The notes under the pieces are model-generated. The model saw only the letters and a program-made list of their open reading frames with translations, had not been told where the DNA came from and did not search any database. A program made the position numbers and the translations under genes. Source: a virus. From it: a DNA stretch of 64,000 nt. The stretch lies in IMG/VR virus record IMGVR_UViG_3300013297_000004, positions 1 to 64,000 of that record; one strand, written 5' to 3'. Shown here in pieces: positions 42,335 to 51,552 of the stretch. How positions within the stretch are numbered: position 1 is the first letter of the stretch; the number at the start of each line of letters is the position of its first letter.

Positions 42335-43507
42335 ATGGCGCAGCCTACAACGTCAGAAACGCTTCGACTGAAAAATCCTCAGCCGCCGACTGACCCCAAT
42401 ATCAGCCTGCCGAAGGATGTGCGCGAAGCGGGTAAGCGGGCTGAAGTTATTCAGCAGGCACTAATTGGACAGGCTGAACCGTCTGTTCTTGATCCCCCCA
42501 AAGAACAGAGCCCTCCCAACGGTCATGCCCCGTCCAATGAGGCGGCCCCACCGCCGCAGGCGGCTCCTGCTACTCCGCCATCGACACCTGCGCCCCCTGC
42601 CCTCCCTGCGCAGGCCCCACCGATGGAGCCGGAGCAGGAGCCGCCTGAAGTCTGGCGCAACCGCTTCCAAGCGATGAAGGGCCGCTTCGACCAGATGTCG
42701 GAGCAGGTGCTGACGATGGGCGAGCAGCTGAACCGGCTGCAGAGCGAGAACGCGTCTTTGCGCGCCGCGCCGCCGCCGAGCCAGCCGATGCCGAGCGAGG
42801 GTCTGATCTCTGAGCAGGAGATGCAGGACTACGGACCTGAGTTCGTCGACATGGTGCGCCGCGCCGCGACCGAGGTCTCGGCTCCGCTGTATCAGGAAAT
42901 TCAGACCCTGCGGGGCCAGCTGGGTCACGTCCAGCAGGAGACTGGCAACGCCTTCCTGACCCGCATGAACGCCACCGTTGCTGGTTTGGTCCCTAATTGG
43001 CAGGAGCTGAACAGGGACGCCCGCTTCATTTCGTGGGTCCAGTTGCCAGACGTCTATTCCGGTGTTATGCGTCAACAGTTAATGCAAGACGCGTGGAACA
43101 GCGGAGACGCCAATCGAGTGGCTGCGTTCTTCCGAGCGTTCCTTGCAGAGGAGGCTGCCGTCGACCCGACGCGTGCTGGTGCACGCGCTCCCCAGCCTTA
43201 TCCCGCATCGCCTGCACCGGGTATGCCCGCTGCGGTGCCCGGGGTGCCACTGGGGACGCGCCTGTCACTGGATCAACTCGCGGCTCCCGGCAGAGCCCAG
43301 TCGAGCGCGCATATGCCCGCCGATAAGCCGATGTACACCGCCCAACAAATCACCCAGTTCTACACTGAGTGCGCTGCAGGCAAATGGCGGACGCGGGAGG
43401 CCGACAGGGCAGCCATCGACGCCGACATTATCGCCGCGCAGCATGAGGGGCGGATCATTCCTGATCAACGCTCGGTCCGCCCCATGGACTGGAACGGCAA
43501 CCGCTAA
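42335..43507 (+). CDS. Scaffolding protein
   Basis: A 390-residue, mostly disordered and helical protein: Pro/Ala-rich segment (about 55-108), a coiled coil (about 109-145), helical core (about 150-275) and another Pro/Ala linker before a short helical C-terminus. This composition directly before the capsid gene is that of podovirus scaffolds, which line the procapsid and leave before packaging. CAGGAG precedes the ATG. No protease motif is seen. Confidence 0.8.
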   Translation: MAQPTTSETLRLKNPQPPTDPNISLPKDVREAGKRAEVIQQALIGQAEPSVLDPPKEQSPPNGHAPSNEAAPPPQAAPATPPSTPAPPALPAQAPPMEPEQEPPEVWRNRFQAMKGRFDQMSEQVLTMGEQLNRLQSENASLRAAPPPSQPMPSEGLISEQEMQDYGPEFVDMVRRAATEVSAPLYQEIQTLRGQLGHVQQETGNAFLTRMNATVAGLVPNWQELNRDARFISWVQLPDVYSGVMRQQLMQDAWNSGDANRVAAFFRAFLAEEAAVDPTRAGARAPQPYPASPAPGMPAAVPGVPLGTRLSLDQLAAPGRAQSSAHMPADKPMYTAQQITQFYTECAAGKWRTREADRAAIDADIIAAQHEGRIIPDQRSVRPMDWNGNR

Positions 43508-43521
43508 AGCCGAACCGAGGG

Positions 43522-43539
43522 GTTGGATCGCCAACCTTT
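43522..43539 (+). terminator. Short hairpin before capsid gene
   Basis: A 6-bp stem GGTTGG/CCAACC with ATCG loop and TTT after it, in the 43-bp gap between scaffold and capsid genes. It may act as weak attenuator or protect the capsid mRNA. Confidence 0.3.
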
Positions 43540-43550
43540 AGGAGCGCGGC

Positions 43551-44570
43551 ATGGCTGGTTTTCCTCTCGCTGGTTCGGGCACCACCCCTCCAATCTTCCC
43601 CGCCGGGTCACTTCAACCCTCCCCCGCTTACTCGGGCACCTTCATCCCCGAGATTTGGTCGGGCAAGCTGATCGAGAAGTTCTATGCCAGCACCGTGCTG
43701 GCGGCGATCAGCAACACCGACTACGAAGGCGAGATCAAGAACCAAGGCGACACGGTTCACATCCGCACCAAGCCCACCATCACGATCCGCCCCTACCTCG
43801 TCGGCGGCCAGCTTTCCGTGGATCGCCCGGCGTCGAACATCGTCGACCTCAAGATCGACCAAGGTCTCTACTTCAACGAGATTTTGGACGACGTCATGGA
43901 AATCCAGAGCGACATCAACCTGATGGGCATCTGGTCCGACGACGCCGCCCAGCAGATGAAAATTCAGGTCGACACCATCGTCCTGCTCTCGATGCTCGGC
44001 CAGTGCAACGCCTCCAATCAGGGCCTCACCGCAGGCAAGCTGTCGGGCAACATCAACCTCGGCGTCACCGGCACCCCGGTGCCCGTCATCGCCAATCAGG
44101 CGGTCCCGCCGGTCGCGGGGCAGGTCACGATCCTGCAGATTATCCTGCGCATGGGGCTGGTCCTCGACGAGCAGAATATCCCCGAGACCGGGCGCTGGAT
44201 CGTGATGCCTGCATGGGCAGCTGCGATGATCAAGGGGTCGGAACTGCGGCAGGCGTACCTGTCCGGCGATGACCAGTCGATCCTGCGCAATGGGCGGCTC
44301 GGCCAGATCGACCGCTTCACCCTGTACGTCTCGAACCTCCTGCCCAAGGGCCCCGTTACCGGGCCTCCGGCGCTGGCGGCGGGCGAGTGGGCGATCTACG
44401 CCGGTCACGCGCATGGCCTGACCTTCGCGTCGCAGATCAGCAAGGTCGAGACGCTGCGGTCGGAGTTCACCTTCGGCACGCTGCTGCGCGGCCTGCAGGT
44501 GTTCGGGTCCAAGGTGATCGACGGGCTCGCTCTCGCGCAGGCCATCGTCACCGAGCCGGTGCCGGTCTAG
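43551..44570 (+). CDS. Major capsid protein
   Basis: A 339-residue protein, the right size for a HK97-fold coat of a podovirus. N-terminal Phe-Ile-Pro-Glu-Ile-Trp-Ser-Gly-Lys-Leu-Ile-Glu-Lys-Phe-Tyr and Gln-Gly-Asp-Thr-Val-His-Ile-Arg are typical of this coat group. Placement after scaffold and strong AGGAG site fit a highly expressed gene. The C-terminal third carries the 'Gly-Leu-Gln-Val-Phe-Gly-Ser-Lys-Val' strand often found in these coats. Confidence 0.9.
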   Translation: MAGFPLAGSGTTPPIFPAGSLQPSPAYSGTFIPEIWSGKLIEKFYASTVLAAISNTDYEGEIKNQGDTVHIRTKPTITIRPYLVGGQLSVDRPASNIVDLKIDQGLYFNEILDDVMEIQSDINLMGIWSDDAAQQMKIQVDTIVLLSMLGQCNASNQGLTAGKLSGNINLGVTGTPVPVIANQAVPPVAGQVTILQIILRMGLVLDEQNIPETGRWIVMPAWAAAMIKGSELRQAYLSGDDQSILRNGRLGQIDRFTLYVSNLLPKGPVTGPPALAAGEWAIYAGHAHGLTFASQISKVETLRSEFTFGTLLRGLQVFGSKVIDGLALAQAIVTEPVPV

Positions 44571-44594
44571 CTGGCCCTCTGAAGGCAGGGGACC

Positions 44595-44611
44595 TTACGC
44601 CCCGGGCGTAA
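44595..44611. repeat. 17-bp palindrome with extended arms after capsid gene
   Basis: Exact TTACGCCCCGGGCGTAA flanked by GACC and GGTC, which lengthens the inverted repeat to twelve pairs around one base. Located between capsid and first tail-fibre gene; it may limit readthrough from the abundant capsid mRNA. Confidence 0.97.
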
Positions 44612-44635
44612 GGTCCTCTCGCATGGGAGGAAGGC

Positions 44636-47600
44636 TTGCCGACAGTCACCAACTCGCCGACGCCTCCGTCGGCACCAGCAGAGGGCGACCTGTGGTTCGA
44701 TACGACCACAGGTCGTCAGTATGACTGGTACATCTCGCCCGGTACTGGGCTGGGCTCGTGGGTCCAGAGCCAGCCGACCGGCGGCGCTGTCGTGCCTACG
44801 ATGGTCGGTCCGATCACCGTGCCGAGCATCCCCAGTATCAGCCCCCACGATGTTACTCGGGTTCCTACGATCACGATGTCGGCGGTGCCGCCGACCGCGC
44901 CTGTGCCGGGCGATCTGTGGTGGAACACGATCAGCGGCAAGGAATTCATCTTCTACGACGATGGTAATACCCAGCAGTGGGTTATTTCCAATCGCCCCAG
45001 CTTCGCGCCTTTTGACGAAGCGCCTATCGACGGCAAGCAGTACGCCCGGCAGAACGCCAACTGGACCGAGAGCCTGCCGATAGTCGGCGGCGTGGTGACG
45101 GGGGAGATCGACTTCCTCGAACCGGGCGGCTTGATGCGTCACCCCGGGCCGTACCCGAACGGCTCGTGGCAGTGGTTCGACATGACCAACCCGTTGGTCA
45201 ATGTGAAGCACGGTCTGATCTTCGACATCGTGACGACCAACTCGTCGAGCGAGATCAACACTAACGGCATCATTCTCAATATCTATACACCCCCCGATAA
45301 CGGCGGCGACGTGTCGGGCATGTGGATCAGGCAGAGCGGCGGCGGCAACGGCCTGTCGGTCTATAATCTGTACGAGGACCGTCCTGCTGGTTTGACTGCT
45401 TACCCCAACCAAGGCTTCGCCATCGAGGCACGGGTCAGCGGCGGCAAGCACTCGATCTACTCCGAGGCGGTTAGCGGCGCTGCGTTCCTCGCAGTCATCG
45501 GCAGCACCGACGTCACCGGCTCTGGTCTGATCGTTAAGCCGCGCGCAACCGGCGACATGAACCGCCGGGCCGTTCAGGTCCTGAACGCGGCGGGCGACGC
45601 TGAAAGTTTCTACGCCAACTTGGCGGGCGATATACTCGCGAACAGCTCGCTGTTCACCGGGCAGATGATGATCGCGACGGCGACGCCGCAGATCGCCTTT
45701 GTCGACGTGCCGTCCGGTTTGAAGAAGTACCTGCGCAGCCATGACGGCCTGCTTGAAGTCCTCAAAGACGACTACTCGGTCGCGATCTGGACGCTGTTCG
45801 ATGACGGCCGGACTTATCAAGGCGGCGTCGCTTACGCATTGACGCCGGACCCTGCGGCGTCGGCCATCGAGCTGGTCACGGCTGAGTGGGTGCGCGCCAA
45901 GGGGTATTTGGTCGGTGGTGATCTTGATTTCTTGCCACTTACCGGCGGCACCCTCACAGGCTCGCTGTCGATCAACGCTGACAACCCCATACCATGGACG
46001 ACGCCGCAGCTGCTGATCACTGGCATCCTGCCGTCGATCAGTCTTGTCGGTACCGCGCCCGAAAGTGATGCCGACAATTATGGTGGTTTCATCGGCTTCT
46101 TCGATGGTCCCGACTATGCGACCAGCGCAGGGCGAGGCGGCATCGGTTGGTACAGCGACGGCTCGAACATTATCTCGCTGTGGCAGACCCATCTCGGCGG
46201 CATCACGCACAAGGCCGACGGTAATTTTATCGTCAACGTCGGCAGCATGGGTTTGCTCGGTAGTCTTTTCGTCTGTTACGACAACCACATCGAGCTGACC
46301 GCACCGATCTATTTCCAGACGGTAGACGTTGACGCGGCAGATGACCGGGGTGCGACCACAGGGTGGGTCAGGGCACAAGGTTACACGACGGTCAGCGGCG
46401 GCTATCTGCCACTTTCAGGCGGCACGCTGACTGGCGATTTGAAGATCAGCGATGGCATACCCGCTCCGGCTGGCACGGGCATGTGGTTGTTCGAGACTGG
46501 CTGGATCAGCGTGTGGGGCGTTTCGCCGGGTATTGATTTTGAAACTTGGACGAACGCTGTCGGCGAAAAGAACTGGCAGATGATGTCACCGCAAGAGGCG
46601 GGCGGAGCGATCTACCTCGATGCGCTGTCGGACGATTGGCTCACGACGCAGACACGGTTCACATTTTTACGCAATGGCACCTTTGGCGCAGATTGGCTGT
46701 CCTCGAAGGGTGCCGACATTTACGGCACCGTCGCCGACGATCCCTTCATTGCGCTGTCGGCGACTGACGCGCCCGCCAACCGGCGGTTCTGGAATATGGT
46801 CACGAGCGGTGGCGACCTCCTCGCGATCTTCTTGGATGACGCCTTCGCGACGCAGTCGTTCATCCGGTATTACCGCACGGGCGGCGTTGATCTGCACGGC
46901 GATCTGCTTATTGACGTTGGTACGACGACCAGCGTGAGCGCGCTCGGCATCGTCAACCGTGGCGCGAACGGCGCGGCCATCAGGCTGAGCGACGGCACGA
47001 CGAACCGCTACATCCGCTCAGTTGCGGGCTTCTTGCAGTTTATGAACAGCACGTTCTCGGCGGCTGTTTTCAGCATTGATGACACCGGCAATACCTCGCA
47101 ACCCGGCCTCGCCCATGCTGGCGGGACTATCCCCCCGACCTCCAACGACGACACGCTGATCACGTCGGCGTGGGCGCGCACCAATATTACTGGCGGCGGT
47201 GGTGGCGGCGCGCCGACCGGCCCTGCTGGCGGCGCGCTGGCAGGCACTTACCCCAACCCGACGCTGGTCGGCGGACCGCTGTCGAACTACCAGACCATCG
47301 CGGGCATGCCGACGTCCTTGCCGCCGTCTGGTGCGGCAGGGGGTGCGCTGTCGGGCACCTACCCCAACCCGGGTTTGTCGTGGATCAGTCGCACCGCCGC
47401 ACAGACCCTCGCTATCGGCACGGGCGGCACGCTGGGGAGCAACGCCTTCACGTCGACGGCCTACCAGCCCGCCGGGTCATATCAGACTGCAGACGCCACT
47501 CTGACCGCTCTGGCGGGCATCGCTGCGACGGCAGGGGTGATCGAGCAGACGTCGGGTGACGTGTTTGGCATCCGGCTGATCGGCGTCGCCAACGCGACTG

Positions 47601-48343
47601 ACCTGCTGACCCGTGCCGGTGGCGATGCGCGCTACGCGGCGCTCTCACATACCCACACGGCGAGCCAGATCACCGACTTCGCCGAGGCGCTGGACGACCG
47701 GGTGGCGGCGCTGCTGGTGCAGGGCACCAACATTACGCTGACCTACAATGATGTCGCCAACACGCTGACGATTGCCGCGACTGGCGGAGGTGCTGCGACA
47801 GTGGTTGGTGTCACGCCGCCCGGTTCGCCTACTGACGGCCAGCTGTGGTTCGCCAGCGATGCGTCGGCAGGCGGTGGCCAGCTCTACATCTACTACAATG
47901 ACGGCACGTCGTCGGCGTGGGTGCCTTCGACGCCGTCCTCGACCGGCAGCCTGCCGACTGGTCCGGCGGGCGGCGACCTTCTCGGCACCTACCCCAACCC
48001 GACCCTGAACCCGGCGGTCATCGCCGTCATCCCGCAGAATTCCCAGTCGGCGACCTACCCACTGGTTCTCGCGGATGCTGGGCGGCACATCTATCACCCA
48101 GTCGCGGCGGCAGCGGCGATCTACACGATCCCGGCCAATGCGTCGGTGCCCTATCCTATCGGCACGACCCTAACTTTCGTGAACGACAGCGCCAACGTCG
48201 TCACTGTTTCGATTACCTCCGACGTGCTGGTCTGGTCGCCCGGCACCACGACAGGCTCGCGCTCCTTGGCGGTCGGCGGCATGGCGACGGCGCTCAAGGT
48301 CACGGCTACGAGATGGCTGATCTCGGGGACGGGCCTGTCATGA
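44636..48343 (+). CDS. Large tail-fibre-type protein
   Basis: A 1235-residue protein starting at TTG with GGAGG at ideal spacing. Signatures of fibre proteins repeat: Leu-Pro-Leu-(Thr/Ser)-Gly-Gly-Thr-Leu-Thr-Gly-(Ser/Asp)-Leu twice (about 440 and 600), and Gly-(Pro/Ala)-Ala-Gly-Gly-x-Leu-x-Gly-Thr-Tyr-Pro-Asn-Pro three times (about 860, 900, 1115). The N-terminus has two copies of a 'Gly-Asp-Leu-Trp-(Phe/Trp)' chip (residues 18 and 100). It likely forms long trimeric fibres or appendages; the end has no clear chaperone domain. Confidence 0.85.
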   Translation: MPTVTNSPTPPSAPAEGDLWFDTTTGRQYDWYISPGTGLGSWVQSQPTGGAVVPTMVGPITVPSIPSISPHDVTRVPTITMSAVPPTAPVPGDLWWNTISGKEFIFYDDGNTQQWVISNRPSFAPFDEAPIDGKQYARQNANWTESLPIVGGVVTGEIDFLEPGGLMRHPGPYPNGSWQWFDMTNPLVNVKHGLIFDIVTTNSSSEINTNGIILNIYTPPDNGGDVSGMWIRQSGGGNGLSVYNLYEDRPAGLTAYPNQGFAIEARVSGGKHSIYSEAVSGAAFLAVIGSTDVTGSGLIVKPRATGDMNRRAVQVLNAAGDAESFYANLAGDILANSSLFTGQMMIATATPQIAFVDVPSGLKKYLRSHDGLLEVLKDDYSVAIWTLFDDGRTYQGGVAYALTPDPAASAIELVTAEWVRAKGYLVGGDLDFLPLTGGTLTGSLSINADNPIPWTTPQLLITGILPSISLVGTAPESDADNYGGFIGFFDGPDYATSAGRGGIGWYSDGSNIISLWQTHLGGITHKADGNFIVNVGSMGLLGSLFVCYDNHIELTAPIYFQTVDVDAADDRGATTGWVRAQGYTTVSGGYLPLSGGTLTGDLKISDGIPAPAGTGMWLFETGWISVWGVSPGIDFETWTNAVGEKNWQMMSPQEAGGAIYLDALSDDWLTTQTRFTFLRNGTFGADWLSSKGADIYGTVADDPFIALSATDAPANRRFWNMVTSGGDLLAIFLDDAFATQSFIRYYRTGGVDLHGDLLIDVGTTTSVSALGIVNRGANGAAIRLSDGTTNRYIRSVAGFLQFMNSTFSAAVFSIDDTGNTSQPGLAHAGGTIPPTSNDDTLITSAWARTNITGGGGGGAPTGPAGGALAGTYPNPTLVGGPLSNYQTIAGMPTSLPPSGAAGGALSGTYPNPGLSWISRTAAQTLAIGTGGTLGSNAFTSTAYQPAGSYQTADATLTALAGIAATAGVIEQTSGDVFGIRLIGVANATDLLTRAGGDARYAALSHTHTASQITDFAEALDDRVAALLVQGTNITLTYNDVANTLTIAATGGGAATVVGVTPPGSPTDGQLWFASDASAGGGQLYIYYNDGTSSAWVPSTPSSTGSLPTGPAGGDLLGTYPNPTLNPAVIAVIPQNSQSATYPLVLADAGRHIYHPVAAAAAIYTIPANASVPYPIGTTLTFVNDSANVVTVSITSDVLVWSPGTTTGSRSLAVGGMATALKVTATRWLISGTGLS

Positions 48344-48993
48344 GCGTCAGGTCCCTCATGGTCGCTTCGGCTCCGCAGCTGCCACAAGTCAGCGTCATCA
48401 CGACGGCTGGCACGGGCAGCGTGCCGGTTCCGGCTGGCTTCTCGAAATACACCGCCGAGGCGATTGGCGGCGGCGGCAACGGTTTCGGCTCGACCACCAA
48501 CGCCAACAAGGCGGGCGGCGGTGGCGGGCGCTGGGCGATCAGCGCGCCCAAGATCGCAGTCTCGCCGGGCAACTCGATCTTCTACAGTGTCGGTACGGCG
48601 GCGCAGGACAGCTGGGTCAACACGACCAACGCGCCGCCGTCCTTGGCTTCGACTGGCTGCCTCGCCAAGGCAGGCACGAACGCGGCCTCTGGTGTCGCCG
48701 GTAACGGCGCAGCGACCGGGTCGATCAATGCGTCGACCAACGCGGGTGGCACGGGTGCTACGGGCAACAACGCGGTCGGCGGCGGAGCAGCAGGCGCTTC
48801 AGGTGTAGGCTCCGGTCAGACAGCAGGAACCGATACCACCGGCTTGTCGGCGCAGCTGATGGGCGGCGGTACAGGCGGCGCGTCGCTCACGGCAGGCACC
48901 GCACCGGGCGGCGGCGGCGGCTCGTCGGCGACAGCAGGCACCAATCCCGCAGGCGCAGTCGGGCGCGTGCGCATCACCTTCTATGTGAACTGA
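48340..48993 (+). CDS. Glycine-rich tail protein
   Basis: A 217-residue protein starting in ATGA. After a short N-terminal strand region, Gly, Ala, Ser, Thr and Asn dominate, with Gly4-5 runs (AIGGGGNGFG, KAGGGGGRW, APGGGGGSSA) as in phage Gly-rich tip or adhesin domains, and a C-terminal strand Val-Arg-Ile-Thr-Phe-Tyr-Val. It probably forms part of the fibre tip. Confidence 0.75.
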   Translation: MSVRSLMVASAPQLPQVSVITTAGTGSVPVPAGFSKYTAEAIGGGGNGFGSTTNANKAGGGGGRWAISAPKIAVSPGNSIFYSVGTAAQDSWVNTTNAPPSLASTGCLAKAGTNAASGVAGNGAATGSINASTNAGGTGATGNNAVGGGAAGASGVGSGQTAGTDTTGLSAQLMGGGTGGASLTAGTAPGGGGGSSATAGTNPAGAVGRVRITFYVN

Positions 48994-48994
48994 T

Positions 48995-50068
48995 ATGGCT
49001 GCTCTCGACTTCCCCTCCTCGCCTGCGCTTAACCAGCTTTTCGCTGCGGGTAACGGCGTCACCTACAAGTGGAACGGGACCAACTGGGTGACGGTCTCGA
49101 CCAGCAGCAGTTGGCTGCTGCTGACCGGCGGCACGCTGACTGGCGCGCTGATCATCGACATGCCGACGTCGGGCAGCAATATCATCGTCGGCTCGTTCGC
49201 GGATGACCCGTCCTATAATGCCATCTCGCTGAACGGCGACGCGACTGGCGCGGGCATGGCGGGATTGCTGGGCGGCGGTGCTAGCGGCGATCTCTATATC
49301 GCAACCCCAACCGGGCACGCGATGACTTTTAGGGTTGGTGGTGTTGACCGGGCGATCCTGAACAACACCGTCTTCCAGATGAACAACGGCACGGTGATCG
49401 CGTCGGGCGGCGACATCCTTGCCTATCGCTACGGCACCAACGCGACGGCGATCATTCGAGCGACGTCGGTGTCTGATGACGCCTACGCGCCGCCCTTCCT
49501 GTCGATGTGGCGGACCAGCGGATCGAATACTGCCGCGCCCGGTGGCAGCACGTTGGGTTCACTACGCTTTGAGGGTCTGGGGTCGGACAACGGCTATGCC
49601 TATTGGGGTGGCCTGTCTGGCGACATGATCGGAGCCAACGCGGTCAACGGCGGTGTCAGCGATCTGCAAATGTGGGCCAACCTCGGCGGCAACGCCGTGG
49701 CGATGATGCGTTGGTCGGGTGCCAGTCAGAACATCCAAGCCTACTACCCGCTCGTCGCGGACAGGTTCACCACCACTGCCGCCAACATCAACGCGCAGAC
49801 CGGCACGTCTTACGCCCTCGTCGCGGCTGACAACGGCAAGACCGTCACGATGAACAACGCCGCTGCGAGTTCGCTGACGGTGCCAACTGGCCTGCCCGCA
49901 GGCTTCGGCTGCACTGTCGTCCAGCTGGGCGTGGGTCAGGTTACAATCTCTGGCACCGCCACGCTGCGCAACCGCAACGGTCTAAAACTTGCAGGGCAGT
50001 ATGCTGCTTCGGGCCTGATCTACGTCACCACCGACACCTACACGGTCGGCGGCGACACGGTGCCCTGA
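48995..50068 (+). CDS. Tail-fibre-type protein
   Basis: A 357-residue protein starting with 'Ala-Ala-Leu-Asp-Phe-Pro-Ser-Ser-Pro ... Tyr-Lys-Trp-Asn-Gly-Thr-Asn-Trp', the chip-like motif also present at the start of the protein at 51064. Leu-Leu-Thr-Gly-Gly-Thr-Leu-Thr-Gly follows at 42-50. The C-terminal 70 residues resemble a β-prism end. Likely a paralogue of the large fibre protein. Next gene overlaps in TGATG. Confidence 0.8.
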   Translation: MAALDFPSSPALNQLFAAGNGVTYKWNGTNWVTVSTSSSWLLLTGGTLTGALIIDMPTSGSNIIVGSFADDPSYNAISLNGDATGAGMAGLLGGGASGDLYIATPTGHAMTFRVGGVDRAILNNTVFQMNNGTVIASGGDILAYRYGTNATAIIRATSVSDDAYAPPFLSMWRTSGSNTAAPGGSTLGSLRFEGLGSDNGYAYWGGLSGDMIGANAVNGGVSDLQMWANLGGNAVAMMRWSGASQNIQAYYPLVADRFTTTAANINAQTGTSYALVAADNGKTVTMNNAAASSLTVPTGLPAGFGCTVVQLGVGQVTISGTATLRNRNGLKLAGQYAASGLIYVTTDTYTVGGDTVP

Positions 50069-50832
50069 TGTTCGCCGCCCGCGCCCTTCTTCTCAGGCCG
50101 CAAGCTACGGCGCTCAACGTCGTCATCTCAGCCAATGGGACGAACCTCAACCTGCGCACGGTCGCCAACGCGCAGGGCTACACCAGCGGCAACTGCACGA
50201 TCACGATCAATGCCGGTGTCGATGTCGGCTCGGCTACGACCGCCACGCCTGCTCTCGTGGTCGGCACATGGCCTGCGGGCATCACCCCCAAGCTGATCAA
50301 CAAGGGCACGATCACCGGAGCGCCCGGTGGCGGCGGTGCGGGCGGCGTCGGCAACTTCACCACGGTGGGCTCGCCCGGCTCGCCCGGTGCGGCGGGCGGC
50401 ACGGCGCTCAGTGCTGCGGCTGGTCTGCTCTCGGTTGACAACGCAGCTGGCGTCATTCGTGGCGGCAAGGGTGGTGGCGGCGGTGGCGGTGGCGGTGGCG
50501 GCGGGTTCAGCACCGGCCACACCTTCGGCGTGACGGGCGGCACGGGTGGCGTGGGTGGCACTGGCGGGGCAGGCTCGCCGGGTGATGCAGGCGACGGCAC
50601 AGTGCCGGGCGGTGGTGGTACGGCGGGTGTCGGTGGCACAGGCGGCACGGCGGGCGGTGGCGCGTTTGGTGCGCCCGGCAATGCAGGCGCGCCGGGCGGC
50701 GATATGTCAGGTGGTGACGTCAACGCGACGGGTGGCGGTGGCGGTGCTGGCGGCGGAGCAGGCAACGCCGTACAAGGTAATTCCAATATCACTTGGCTCG
50801 CCAACGGCACGCGGCTGGGCGGTATCGTCTGA
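50068..50832 (+). CDS. Glycine-rich tail protein
   Basis: A 254-residue protein. The N-terminal third is β-rich; from residue 90 on it is a run of Gly-rich triplets (one run of nine Gly at about 133-145), which usually forms polyglycine-type lattices in phage adhesin tips. Parallel in design to the protein at 48340, suggesting duplicated fibre-plus-tip units. Confidence 0.75.
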   Translation: MFAARALLLRPQATALNVVISANGTNLNLRTVANAQGYTSGNCTITINAGVDVGSATTATPALVVGTWPAGITPKLINKGTITGAPGGGGAGGVGNFTTVGSPGSPGAAGGTALSAAAGLLSVDNAAGVIRGGKGGGGGGGGGGGGFSTGHTFGVTGGTGGVGGTGGAGSPGDAGDGTVPGGGGTAGVGGTGGTAGGGAFGAPGNAGAPGGDMSGGDVNATGGGGGAGGGAGNAVQGNSNITWLANGTRLGGIV

Positions 50833-50850
50833 TTTATACAGGAGAGGTTC

Positions 50851-51054
50851 ATGATCAAGCTGGAACTATCTGAACAAGTGATCGCCCAGATCATGGAGGC
50901 GCTGGCAGCTCAGCCGTTGGGCAAGTCGTTTGATGCCTTTGTGACCATCCGCAGCCAGATCGCGCAACAGCGCGTCCCGGTGTCGCCGCCGACGCCGCCG
51001 CCGTCGCTGCCCGACCAGCCGAAGCCGCCCGTACCCAACGGATCGGATATCTGA
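50851..51054 (+). CDS. Small hypothetical protein
   Basis: A 67-residue protein: a helix (about 5-42) then Pro-rich tail with repeated Pro-Pro. CAGGAG precedes the ATG. Between fibre and adaptor genes, perhaps a fibre attachment factor; function unknown. Confidence 0.6.
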   Translation: MIKLELSEQVIAQIMEALAAQPLGKSFDAFVTIRSQIAQQRVPVSPPTPPPSLPDQPKPPVPNGSDI

Positions 51055-51063
51055 GGTAGGCAG

Positions 51064-51552
51064 ATGCCTGAACTTGATTTCCCCCCGACCCCTATTGTCG
51101 GCCAGAAGTACACAGCGCCTTCGGGCGCGGTGTATGAATGGAACGGCGTGGCGTGGACGGTTGGCTACTACGACAGCAATACCCAGCAGCTGGGGACGGT
51201 CGGTGACATCCTGAAGCAGGTGCGGACCCTGCTGCAGGATACCGACGTGTCCTCGGGTGAGTATCGCTACTCGACCGACAGCATCGTTATGAACCTCAAT
51301 CAGGGCATGATGGATATGTTCCGGCTGCGCCCCGACCTGTTCCTCGAAAACGGCTTCAAGGTGCCGACCTTCACGGTCGAGTTGCTGGACGCCAAGCTGA
51401 TCGTCGAGCCGCAGTATGTGCCGCCGCTGGTCTACTATGTAGTCGGCCTGACGCAGGCCCGCGACGACGAGCAGAACCAAGACGCCCGCGCGACTGGCTT
51501 CCTCAAGGTCTTCCAAGCCGCCATTATTACGGGAGGGTTGTCGCCGTCATGA
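51064..51552 (+). CDS. Phage adaptor protein (DUF6682-like)
   Basis: A 162-residue protein. The first 35 residues repeat the 'Asp-Phe-Pro-x-x-Pro ... Tyr-Glu-Trp-Asn-Gly-Val-Ala-Trp' chip of the fibre gene at 48995. The rest has Leu-Leu-Gln-Asp-Thr, Tyr-Arg-Tyr-Ser and Leu-Asn-Gln-Gly-Met-Met-Asp-Met-Phe-Arg-Leu-Arg-Pro-Asp-Leu-Phe, the pattern I know from DUF6682 adaptors. It would sit at the head-tail joint. Confidence 0.75.
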   Translation: MPELDFPPTPIVGQKYTAPSGAVYEWNGVAWTVGYYDSNTQQLGTVGDILKQVRTLLQDTDVSSGEYRYSTDSIVMNLNQGMMDMFRLRPDLFLENGFKVPTFTVELLDAKLIVEPQYVPPLVYYVVGLTQARDDEQNQDARATGFLKVFQAAIITGGLSPS

